The notes under the pieces are model-generated. The model was not told the origin of the DNA, did not search any database, and was given only the letters and a program-made list of their open reading frames with translations. DNA of 64,000 bases from CAG-390 sp045543615 (GTDB lineage Bacteria > Bacillota > Clostridia > Oscillospirales > CAG-272). The translations under genes and the position numbers were made by a program. Shown one piece after another: positions 31,876 to 39,047 of this stretch (position 1 is the stretch's first letter; every line of letters starts with the position of its first letter). Location of the stretch: positions 1-64,000 of the forward strand of contig JAZPXL010000041.1 in NCBI GenBank assembly GCA_045543615.1, in the 5' to 3' direction.

Positions 31876-33570
31876 ATGAAACACATTAAGTTTTTTGCAT
31901 TTATGCTGGCACTTGTGATGGTTGTGACTGCTTTTGCAGCCTGCGACCCCACCCCCACACCCCCTGCAGATACAACTGCTGACAACACAACAATATCGGA
32001 TGATACTACAATATCGGATGATACAACAATTGCTGACGATACAACGGCAGAGGAAACAACGGCAGAACAGACAACGGTTGCACCCGAAACAACGGTTGCG
32101 CCCGAAACAACGGTTGCACCCGAAACAACGGTTGCACCCGAAACAACGGTTGCGCCCGAAACAACGGTTGCACCCGAAACAACGGTAGCTCCCGAAACAA
32201 CGGTTGCACCTGAAACAACGGTTGCCCCTGAAACAACGGTTGCACCCGAAACAACGGTAGCACCCGAAACAACGGTAGCTCCCGAGACAACAGTTGCACC
32301 TGAAACAACCACGCCCACCCCCGAGCCCCCTGCGCCCGTGGAGATGGTGGAGAAGTACACCCCCTCGCTCTACAACAACAAGCTCTTCCAAAATACGGAT
32401 ATTGAGCTTGGCGAGTCCTCCCGTCTGTTTGTAGCGAGTGGCACAACGCTTGCAGAGTTCCAGCGCTATCTCACTCAGCTTGAGGACGCAGGCTGCAAGT
32501 TCTATACTGACAATCAGATAGGAAACAATCACTACGCAACATATCTGACAAAGACTCAGATACTGAGTGTTATGTATTTTGACTCCAAAAAGGAGACAAG
32601 GCTCACCATCGACAGCCGTGATGAGTATGATCTTCCGGGTCTTGAGTCGGAAAATGTTTACACTAAAACAAGCGAGCCGTCGCTGACCGTCATCGGAATC
32701 GGCAAATCGGGCTATCCCGGTGGAATGGGCTATGTTTACAAGCTCGAGAACGGCAAGTTCTTCATCATCGACGGTGGTATTACCAGAAACGAGGAGTGCT
32801 CCAACAAGAAATACTGTGGTGCAGAGCTGCTTTACTACACCCTTCGCTCTCTTGCAGACGATCCTGAGAACATCGTTGTTGCAGGCTGGCTCTTGACACA
32901 TATTCACAATGACCACGTAGGCGCATTCATTGATATGGCAGAGGACGTAAAATGCACAAGCAGAATTACTGTCGAGAAGGTAATATACACACAGCCCACG
33001 GATCAGCATTTTTCCGACGTAGGTAAGTATTACAGAAGAGTATGGATGCCCAATGCAATTGCTAAATGGAAGCCTGCTGAGGTTGTAAAGGCTCATCCGG
33101 GTCAGGTATTCTATTTTGCAGAGCTTAAGCTTGAGATTTATGGCACTCAGGATCTCGTTCTTCCCGGCAAGATTACCTCTCACAACAATATGAGTATAGT
33201 CAGCAAGGTTACATATCACGGACTTGACGCTCTCTTCCTTGCCGATGCAGAGGGACTTATGAATGAACAGCTGAGAAAAATCTACGGCTCATCCCTTGAC
33301 AGTGACATCCTCCAGCTTGCTCACCACGGCTACAACAACACAAACGCAGGTATTGTTTACGATTATGTAAACCCGAAGATAGTATTTTGGCCTGTAAGCA
33401 CAGGACATTACGATGGCTCCGGTGGAGCGGAGGTTTCAGGAGTTTCGATTAATCAGAAATTCTTCAAGAATGGCATCATAAATTACGTTGCAGGCGAGAC
33501 GAATATGACTATAAAGGACTTTGAGACCTGGAAGAGTGAGGAAAGATGGGATCCAATTACGACAAGCTGA
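31876..33570 (+). CDS. Secreted lipoprotein with 13 TTVAPE repeats and a metallo-beta-lactamase domain
   Basis: A 564-residue lipoprotein: lipobox FAAC, a Thr/Asp-rich spacer, then thirteen perfect TTVAPE hexapeptides (about residues 66-143), and a globular part. After about residue 275 this is a metallo-beta-lactamase fold: KFFIIDGG, LTHIHNDHVGAF (H-x-H-x-D-H), DALFLADAEG and LQLAHHGYNNT, the ComEC-type pattern. The domain is outside the cell on a long flexible stalk; its substrate is unknown. AAAGGAG precedes the start at 31,876. It is the extracellular counterpart of the protein at 27,446. Confidence 0.92.
   Translation: MKHIKFFAFMLALVMVVTAFAACDPTPTPPADTTADNTTISDDTTISDDTTIADDTTAEETTAEQTTVAPETTVAPETTVAPETTVAPETTVAPETTVAPETTVAPETTVAPETTVAPETTVAPETTVAPETTVAPETTVAPETTTPTPEPPAPVEMVEKYTPSLYNNKLFQNTDIELGESSRLFVASGTTLAEFQRYLTQLEDAGCKFYTDNQIGNNHYATYLTKTQILSVMYFDSKKETRLTIDSRDEYDLPGLESENVYTKTSEPSLTVIGIGKSGYPGGMGYVYKLENGKFFIIDGGITRNEECSNKKYCGAELLYYTLRSLADDPENIVVAGWLLTHIHNDHVGAFIDMAEDVKCTSRITVEKVIYTQPTDQHFSDVGKYYRRVWMPNAIAKWKPAEVVKAHPGQVFYFAELKLEIYGTQDLVLPGKITSHNNMSIVSKVTYHGLDALFLADAEGLMNEQLRKIYGSSLDSDILQLAHHGYNNTNAGIVYDYVNPKIVFWPVSTGHYDGSGGAEVSGVSINQKFFKNGIINYVAGETNMTIKDFETWKSEERWDPITTS
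32071..32304 (+). repeat. 18-bp coding tandem repeat, 13 units
   Basis: Thirteen in-frame copies of ACAACGGTTGCACCCGAA with silent third-base variation (GCA/GCG/GCT/GCC, CCC/CCT, GTT/GTA) and no amino-acid change until the last unit. It encodes TTVAPE. Likely to vary in copy number by slippage. Confidence 0.95.
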
Positions 33571-33582
33571 TGGAGACTTAGG

Positions 33583-34092
33583 ATGATTTACAGAAACGGA
33601 CTTAAAGAATATCTTACGATGGGTATCGCCTTTGGCGTACCATTTGGAATTATTTACGGACTTATGTACCTTGATGTAGTCCTTGGAATCATAGTCTGCG
33701 TGGTAGGCGGAGGGCTATTTTCACTTCTTATGTTCCTTTTTGTCAAAGCAATTGAGAAGAAGTTTGACAAAAAGAGAGTGGAGATAGCAGGACAGAGACG
33801 CATTATCTGTGACGGTGGCGCAACAATAAAGGGCAACGGTGGATGGATGTTCCTTACAGAGACGGGACTTGAATTTTATCCTCACAAGATAAACCTGTCA
33901 ACCGAAAATCTTTTTGTACCATTGTCCACGATAGCGTCAGTTGAGACGGTTGGAAATCGCTTGATAGTCGGAGTTTTTGAGGGATATGTATTTGATATTG
34001 TAGTCTCCAAGAACGGCGAATGGAAAAAGCAGATAGAGGGAGTGCTCAGAGACAAGAGCGAGGTGTGTCCCGAAAACACACTTGACCGATAA
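33583..34092 (+). CDS. Two-helix membrane protein with a GRAM/PH-like domain
   Basis: A 169-residue protein with two hydrophobic segments (about residues 12-30 and 33-54), a basic linker (EKKFDKKRVEIAGQRR), and a C-terminal domain of about 90 residues with a PH/GRAM-like strand pattern (GWMFLTETGLEFYPHKINL, VPLSTIASVETVGNRLIVG). This pattern usually reads a lipid or membrane state. Function unknown. GGAGACTTAGG precedes the start; it follows the MBL lipoprotein by 12 bp and precedes the acetyltransferase by 15 bp. Confidence 0.82.
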   Translation: MIYRNGLKEYLTMGIAFGVPFGIIYGLMYLDVVLGIIVCVVGGGLFSLLMFLFVKAIEKKFDKKRVEIAGQRRIICDGGATIKGNGGWMFLTETGLEFYPHKINLSTENLFVPLSTIASVETVGNRLIVGVFEGYVFDIVVSKNGEWKKQIEGVLRDKSEVCPENTLDR

Positions 34093-34107
34093 ACACGAGG
34101 AGACAAT

Positions 34108-34737
34108 ATGACACAGTACGAAAGAATGGTAAACGGTCTTATCTTTGACCCGACTGATGAGGAGATCGTAAGAGATCAGGGCAGATATCTTGACGCTCTC
34201 TGGGCGTTCAATCAGCTGAAGCCCTCACAGAGCGAGGAAAAAAGAAGATATATGAAGGAGATTTTTGCCGAGTGTGGCGAGGGATGCTATATAGAGCTTC
34301 CGTTCCACGCAAATTGGGGAGGCAAGAACGTCCATTTCGGCAACAATGTATATGCAAACTTCAATCTCACGATGGTTGATGATGGGCATATATATGTTGG
34401 AGACAATGTCCTTTTTGGCCCGAATGTAGTTGTGGCAACGGCAAATCATCCGATAGATCCCACGCTCAGACGAAAGGGCTACCAGTACAATAAGGACGTG
34501 CATATTGAGGAAAACGTCTGGATCGGCGCATCTGTCGTCATAGTTCCGGGCGTAAGAATCGGAAAAAACAGCATAATAGGCGGCGGAAGCGTTGTCACAA
34601 AGGACATCCCGGAGGGTGTTATTGCCGTTGGCAATCCCTGCAGGGTACTTAGAGAGATAAGCGAGCGTGACCGTGAATTTCTCTATAAGAACGAGCGCAT
34701 CGACTACGAAGAGTTTTTCGCAAGCCTCGGTAACTGA
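34108..34737 (+). CDS. Maltose/galactoside O-acetyltransferase-type enzyme (LacA/Maa family)
   Basis: A 209-residue left-handed beta-helix acyltransferase with a typical N-terminal Maa segment (MTQYERMVNGLIFDPTDEE). The family catalytic His is in TANHPIDP, and hexapeptide repeats such as IGASVVIVPGVRIGKNSIIG continue to AVGNPCRVLREI. It transfers acetyl from acetyl-CoA to a sugar hydroxyl, mostly maltose or related sugars. GAGGAG precedes the start. Last gene of the run from 30,777; followed by a terminator. Confidence 0.93.
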   Translation: MTQYERMVNGLIFDPTDEEIVRDQGRYLDALWAFNQLKPSQSEEKRRYMKEIFAECGEGCYIELPFHANWGGKNVHFGNNVYANFNLTMVDDGHIYVGDNVLFGPNVVVATANHPIDPTLRRKGYQYNKDVHIEENVWIGASVVIVPGVRIGKNSIIGGGSVVTKDIPEGVIAVGNPCRVLREISERDREFLYKNERIDYEEFFASLGN

Positions 34738-34752
34738 AATAAAGCTGAAAGC

Positions 34753-34797
34753 AAAGAATAACCCGACGAAAGTCGGGTTATTCTTTGTCTTTTTTTA
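34753..34797 (+). terminator. Terminator after the acetyltransferase gene
   Basis: Stem AAAGAATAACCCGAC / GTCGGGTTATTCTTT, loop GAAA, then GTCTTTTTTT. It ends 2 bp before the stop codon of the convergent DegV gene. Confidence 0.92.
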
Positions 34798-34798
34798 T

Positions 34799-35701
34799 TT
34801 AACTGTCCAAATCCTCGTCCTCTCGGCGCAAGAAGAGCAGACCGTAGCCGGCAAGCCAAGGGCCGTTGTGCGCACCGCTGACAGGTGACATAATGACGGG
34901 CTCGTGGTTTGTTTCAATTCCATACTTTCCCTCAATGCTGCGCAGGGTTTGGAGAAGTGACGGACCTGTGTAGATGTGCCAGAGAATATAATCCTCGCTT
35001 GAGCGATCACCGATGCGCTCTCGCAGAAGCTCGCAGGTGCGAGCAAGAGCCTTCTTGGGTGTTCTTACGCTCTCAAGAGGAACTATCTCGCCCTCAGGGG
35101 AGAAGTGGATAACGGGGCAGATATTAAGCATCTGACCGAAGAAAGCCTTTCCACCCTTGAGTCTGCCGTTGTAGATAAGGTAGTCGAGCTTGCCGTCAAC
35201 ACCCATAAAGAGCTGATGGCGCATAAGCCAACCGATCTCCTTTAAAATTTCCTCGCTTGACTTACCCATAGCAGCAAATTCAGCTGCCTTGATTGCAAGC
35301 AGTCCCTCACCAAAGCAGGTAAGGTGTGTGTCGACAACGTGAACCTTGATTCTGTCCTCAAACTCCTTGCCGACAAGGCAGATCTTGTCGTATGTACCAC
35401 CGAGGGCCGCCGAGAGAGTGAAGATTATTGTCTCGTCACAGCCCTCTGCAATAGCGTCCTCAAAATGCTTGCGAAGTCTCTCTGTGTCGGGCATAGCCGT
35501 GGATGGCAGATGGTTTTTGGGATCCTCAACAGTTTCAAGCTGTTCATAGAAATATACAGGGTCAAGGTCGATACCCTCAAGGTATTCCTTGCCGTTCCAG
35601 ATAATATGAATACGGATTATGTCAATTCCAAGATTGTGATAACGCTCAGGCGCATATTCGATACATCCGGTTGATGTACACATAATTTTGATTTTAGACA
35701 T
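34799..35701 (-). CDS. DegV-family fatty-acid-binding protein (FakB type)
   Basis: A 300-residue DegV protein. The N-terminal part has the STGCIEYAPE and IHIIWNGKEY strands of the family, TIIFTLSAALGGTYDKI corresponds to the conserved SxxLSGTY motif, and the C-terminal half has NGRLKGGKAFFGQMLNICPVI. FakB proteins bind a fatty acid for phosphorylation by FakA. It starts 18 bp after the FakA-type gene on the same strand, which supports that pairing. GGAGG precedes the start. Confidence 0.92.
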   Translation of the reverse strand: MSKIKIMCTSTGCIEYAPERYHNLGIDIIRIHIIWNGKEYLEGIDLDPVYFYEQLETVEDPKNHLPSTAMPDTERLRKHFEDAIAEGCDETIIFTLSAALGGTYDKICLVGKEFEDRIKVHVVDTHLTCFGEGLLAIKAAEFAAMGKSSEEILKEIGWLMRHQLFMGVDGKLDYLIYNGRLKGGKAFFGQMLNICPVIHFSPEGEIVPLESVRTPKKALARTCELLRERIGDRSSEDYILWHIYTGPSLLQTLRSIEGKYGIETNHEPVIMSPVSGAHNGPWLAGYGLLFLRREDEDLDS

Positions 35702-35719
35702 TTAAGGCCTCCAAATTAT

Positions 35720-37384
35720 TTATTCAAGAGCAACAAGATAGTCATAAACATCCTGTCCCCCATTATACACGGTGAGTGCAAGGTCGCCGTACTCCTCGCC
35801 AATACGCTCTGTAAGCTCAGCTCTCGCCTCTTCGCTGACATTTTGTCCGACAAAAAGTGTTATTATCTCGCAAAGGTCGGCATCAGCCCCCTTGAGAGCA
35901 AGCAGAACTGCATCCTCTGCACTCTCTGCAAGCGTGACAATTTCGCCGTCAAGTATTGCCATATATTCACCCTTGTGAATACTGTGACCGTCTGCAACGG
36001 CATCACGGACGGCTGCCGTAATTTCAATGGAAACAACGTCACTCGCAGCACGTGTCGCGCTCTTGACGATAGCATCAACATCCTTGATACCGGGCGTGAT
36101 TACCGAAAGGGCAGAGTAGCCCTGCATCATATTGCGTGTTTCGATGACGTGGACACTCGCCCTGTCATAAAGCTCTGCAGCCTGCTTGGCGGCAAGAATG
36201 ACATTCTTGTTGTTTGGCAGAACGATGATGTGCTCGCAATCAAAGCCCTCGAATGCAGACAAAAATTCCTGAATAGAGGGATTGCAAGTCTCGCCGCCGG
36301 GAACGATTGCGTCAGCACCGATGGAGGAGAAGAGCGCACTCATACCCTCACCCTGCGCAACTGCAATTGTTGCAAACGGCTTCTTGGGCTTCCCGGTCGC
36401 AGACAAAGCGTCTGTCTGTCGACTTACAACGGCACCCGAATGACCGAGTGACATATTTTCAATTTTAACGGTGAGAAATTCACCGTATTTCTGTGCAGCT
36501 GCGAGTGCCGCACCCGGTTCAAAGACGTGAACGTGAACTTTTACGATGTCACCGTCCTTGTATGCAACAATGCTCTCGCCACCAATAGAGGCAAGCGACG
36601 AGATAAGTGCTGACTCATCAAAGCTGTCAATATCGCATTTGGCAGTTGTCAGACGAAGCAAAAACTCGGTGCAATATCCGAATTCAAGCACGCTGTCCCG
36701 TGTGAAACGGTCAATATCAAGCACGCTGTTGCTGTTCGACATAGGCACATAATCACCGTCCACCGATTTGCCAAGCAGTACGGAATACATACCCTCTGCG
36801 ATGTAGAGATAACCCTTGCCACCCGAGTCGATAACATCGGCCTCGGCAAGCGCAGGCAAAAGCTCCTTCGTTCTTGCAAGCGAGCGTGTTGCCTCTTCAA
36901 TATGAGCAGAGAAGAAGTCCTCAATGTCACTCGTCTCACACATTCTGCTTGCAGCAAAGTCTGCGCTCTCACGGAAAACTGTCAGAATAGTTCCCTCGGT
37001 GGGATTTGAAACAGCTGCATAGGACTTTTTGATGCCATTCTGATAAGCCGAGGCAAGCTCGGCAGCAGTAGCCGTCTCTACTCCGTCAAGTCCCTCGCTG
37101 ATTCCTGCGAAGATCTGGGAGAGGATAACGCCCGAATTACCTCTTGCAGAGAGCATAACGCCACGCGCAAATGCACGTGCAACCTCACAAATGCCCCCAC
37201 CTGTATTATTGCCGATAGCGACAACTCCACCGTCCATAGTCTTCGCCATATTCGTTCCCGTGTCACCGTCGGCAACAGGAAAGACGTTGAGGTCATTGAC
37301 CTCCTCTGCATTAAGGAGCAGAGCAAGTGTTCCCCCACGAAGCATTCGAGCAAAGGTGCTACCGTCAATTACTTTATTGCTCAT
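35720..37384 (-). CDS. fakA: Fatty acid kinase catalytic subunit FakA (DAK2/DegV-like)
   Basis: A 554-residue protein: N-terminal DAK2 ATP-binding domain (LNVFPVADGDTGTNMAKTM; SARGNSGVILSQIFAG), then a middle and C-terminal DegV-like DAK2-associated domain (GGESIVAYKDGDIVKVHVH; HIIVLPNNKNVILAAKQAAEL). FakA phosphorylates fatty acids held by FakB, letting exogenous fatty acids enter phospholipid synthesis through acyl-phosphate. ATG 37,384 follows AGGAG; eight more upstream residues are in frame from a TTG-type start but less likely. Forms an operon with the DegV gene. Confidence 0.94.
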   Translation of the reverse strand: MSNKVIDGSTFARMLRGGTLALLLNAEEVNDLNVFPVADGDTGTNMAKTMDGGVVAIGNNTGGGICEVARAFARGVMLSARGNSGVILSQIFAGISEGLDGVETATAAELASAYQNGIKKSYAAVSNPTEGTILTVFRESADFAASRMCETSDIEDFFSAHIEEATRSLARTKELLPALAEADVIDSGGKGYLYIAEGMYSVLLGKSVDGDYVPMSNSNSVLDIDRFTRDSVLEFGYCTEFLLRLTTAKCDIDSFDESALISSLASIGGESIVAYKDGDIVKVHVHVFEPGAALAAAQKYGEFLTVKIENMSLGHSGAVVSRQTDALSATGKPKKPFATIAVAQGEGMSALFSSIGADAIVPGGETCNPSIQEFLSAFEGFDCEHIIVLPNNKNVILAAKQAAELYDRASVHVIETRNMMQGYSALSVITPGIKDVDAIVKSATRAASDVVSIEITAAVRDAVADGHSIHKGEYMAILDGEIVTLAESAEDAVLLALKGADADLCEIITLFVGQNVSEEARAELTERIGEEYGDLALTVYNGGQDVYDYLVALE

Positions 37385-37609
37385 TACAATATCTCCTCTG
37401 TCAAGCAACTCAAATAATAATGATTATAATAATTCTATTATATTATATAGCAGAAATCTAAACTATAAAAAAACTATCACAGGGTTTTCGTTAAAATTTT
37501 CACAAAAGAACAAATAAAAAACACATTAAGTCCACTAAAGAAACAGAGATGTGTGGTATATTATTCTCGTATAGGAGAGAAACTGTAAAAAACTTACTGT
37601 GAGGAGAAA

Positions 37610-38347
37610 ATGTCAAATTTATATGTTTTTAAACGCTACGAGATGAAATTTCTGCTTACGGATGAAGTCAAGAGACGGATAACCTTAGAGGTGGGAGCAC
37701 GAATGGAGGCTGACCGACACGGCAAGTCCACAGTTCGCAATCTGTATTTTGACAGCCCTGGCTTTGCGCTCATCCGTCGGTCGATGGAAAAACCCTTGTA
37801 TAAAGAAAAGCTGAGGCTCAGGTGTTACTCGCAAGTTTCGCACGATGACTTGGTTTTTGTCGAGATCAAGAAAAAGTACAACTCTGTGGTCTACAAAAGA
37901 CGGGTAGAGACGAGCGAGAGGGAGGCTATGCTGTGGCTTTGTGGTCGGGCAGAGCGTCCACTTGACTCGCAGATAGCTCTTGAGATCGACTATTTTCTTT
38001 CGCACTATGGCGCAAGGAAGCCTGCTGTGTACCTCTCTTATGATAGGGATGCGTATGTTGATGAGGGAGAACAGCTCAGGATAACCTTTGACGAAAACAT
38101 ACTTGCAAGGCGGGATTTACTGTCTCTTACAGAGACAGTCGGAGGCAGACCACTTCTGCCCGACGGACACGCCGTAATGGAGATAAAAAGCCCGGGTGGA
38201 ATACCTTTGTGGCTATTGGAGATACTCAGACGAGAGAAAATATATAAAACCTCGTTTTCAAAATACGCTGTGGCATACAGAGATATGATTTTTCCCGAAC
38301 AATACATAATAAACCAATACGGACAAAAGGAGATAGACAATGCTTGA
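37610..38347 (+). CDS. VTC-domain protein (polyphosphate polymerase-like)
   Basis: A 245-residue protein with the VTC/CYTH-type tunnel fold. YVFKRYEMKFLLT at the start, TVRNLYFDSP, KEKLRLRCY, VFVEIKKKYNSVVYKRR, LRITFDEN and VMEIKSPGG supply the alternating basic and acidic tunnel residues. In yeast the domain makes polyphosphate; in bacteria it clusters with DUF4956 and CotH or carbohydrate-binding proteins, as here. It overlaps the next gene by 8 bp. GTGAGGAG precedes the start. Activity on polyphosphate is inferred from the fold. Confidence 0.92.
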   Translation: MSNLYVFKRYEMKFLLTDEVKRRITLEVGARMEADRHGKSTVRNLYFDSPGFALIRRSMEKPLYKEKLRLRCYSQVSHDDLVFVEIKKKYNSVVYKRRVETSEREAMLWLCGRAERPLDSQIALEIDYFLSHYGARKPAVYLSYDRDAYVDEGEQLRITFDENILARRDLLSLTETVGGRPLLPDGHAVMEIKSPGGIPLWLLEILRREKIYKTSFSKYAVAYRDMIFPEQYIINQYGQKEIDNA

Positions 38348-39035
38348 CAAAATTTTTGGTGGAATATTTGACACATCTGTGGAAACAAGAATAGAGGTCG
38401 GCGATTTTTTGCTTTGCGTTGGCGTGGCGATTCTGCTTGGCGTGGCAATTGCAACGGCGTATATGATAAAAGAGAAGTACACAAAGAGCTTCGTTCTGAC
38501 TCTGGCACTTCTCCCGGCTGTTGTTTGCGTGGTAATTATGATGGTAAACGGCAATATCGGCGCAGGCGTGGCTGTCGCAGGTGCGTTCAGCCTTGTTCGT
38601 TTTCGCTCAGCACAGGGATCTGCTAAGGAAATTGTCACAATCTTTCTTGCGATGGGCGCAGGGCTTATCTGTGGAATGGGCTATCTTGGATACGGCGCAC
38701 TATTTACATTTGTTATGTGCGTGGCGTTTGTGCTATTTAAGCTTTTGGGCCTTGTGACAAACGGTCGTGAGACGGTCGAGAAGACACTCAAAATCACAAT
38801 ACCCGAGGACCTCGACTATACGGCAGTTTTTGATGATATATTTGAGAAATACACAAAGAGTGCCGTTCTTGTCCGTGTCAAAACAAAGAATATGGGATCA
38901 ATGTTTGCGCTTACATACGATATAACGCTTCGCAATAAAAACGATGAAAAGGCTTTCCTTGATGAGCTGAGGGTGCGAAACGGCAACCTTGAGATAATGC
39001 TTTCAAGACGAGAGAATGAGTCGGGCGAGCTTTAA
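38340..39035 (+). CDS. DUF4956 membrane protein
   Basis: A 231-residue protein with four hydrophobic segments in the first 145 residues. It has the DUF4956 core NIGAGVAVAGAFSLVRFRSAQGSAKEIVTIFLAMGAGL, in which the Arg-rich loop follows a glycine-rich helix, and a cytoplasmic C-terminal domain of about 85 residues. It resembles MgtC-like membrane domains. It is coupled to the VTC gene by an 8-bp overlap, and lies 12 bp before the carbohydrate-binding lipoprotein, so all three act together; the mechanism is not known. Confidence 0.92.
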   Translation: MLDKIFGGIFDTSVETRIEVGDFLLCVGVAILLGVAIATAYMIKEKYTKSFVLTLALLPAVVCVVIMMVNGNIGAGVAVAGAFSLVRFRSAQGSAKEIVTIFLAMGAGLICGMGYLGYGALFTFVMCVAFVLFKLLGLVTNGRETVEKTLKITIPEDLDYTAVFDDIFEKYTKSAVLVRVKTKNMGSMFALTYDITLRNKNDEKAFLDELRVRNGNLEIMLSRRENESGEL

Positions 39036-39047
39036 GGGGGTGAGATT

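Noticed and set aside
31512..33219. Long reverse-strand frames opposite the TTVAPE repeats
   Set aside because: They are the antisense reading of the 18-bp repeat (Gly/Ser/Val- or Cys/Arg/Asn-rich low complexity) and have no ribosome binding site.
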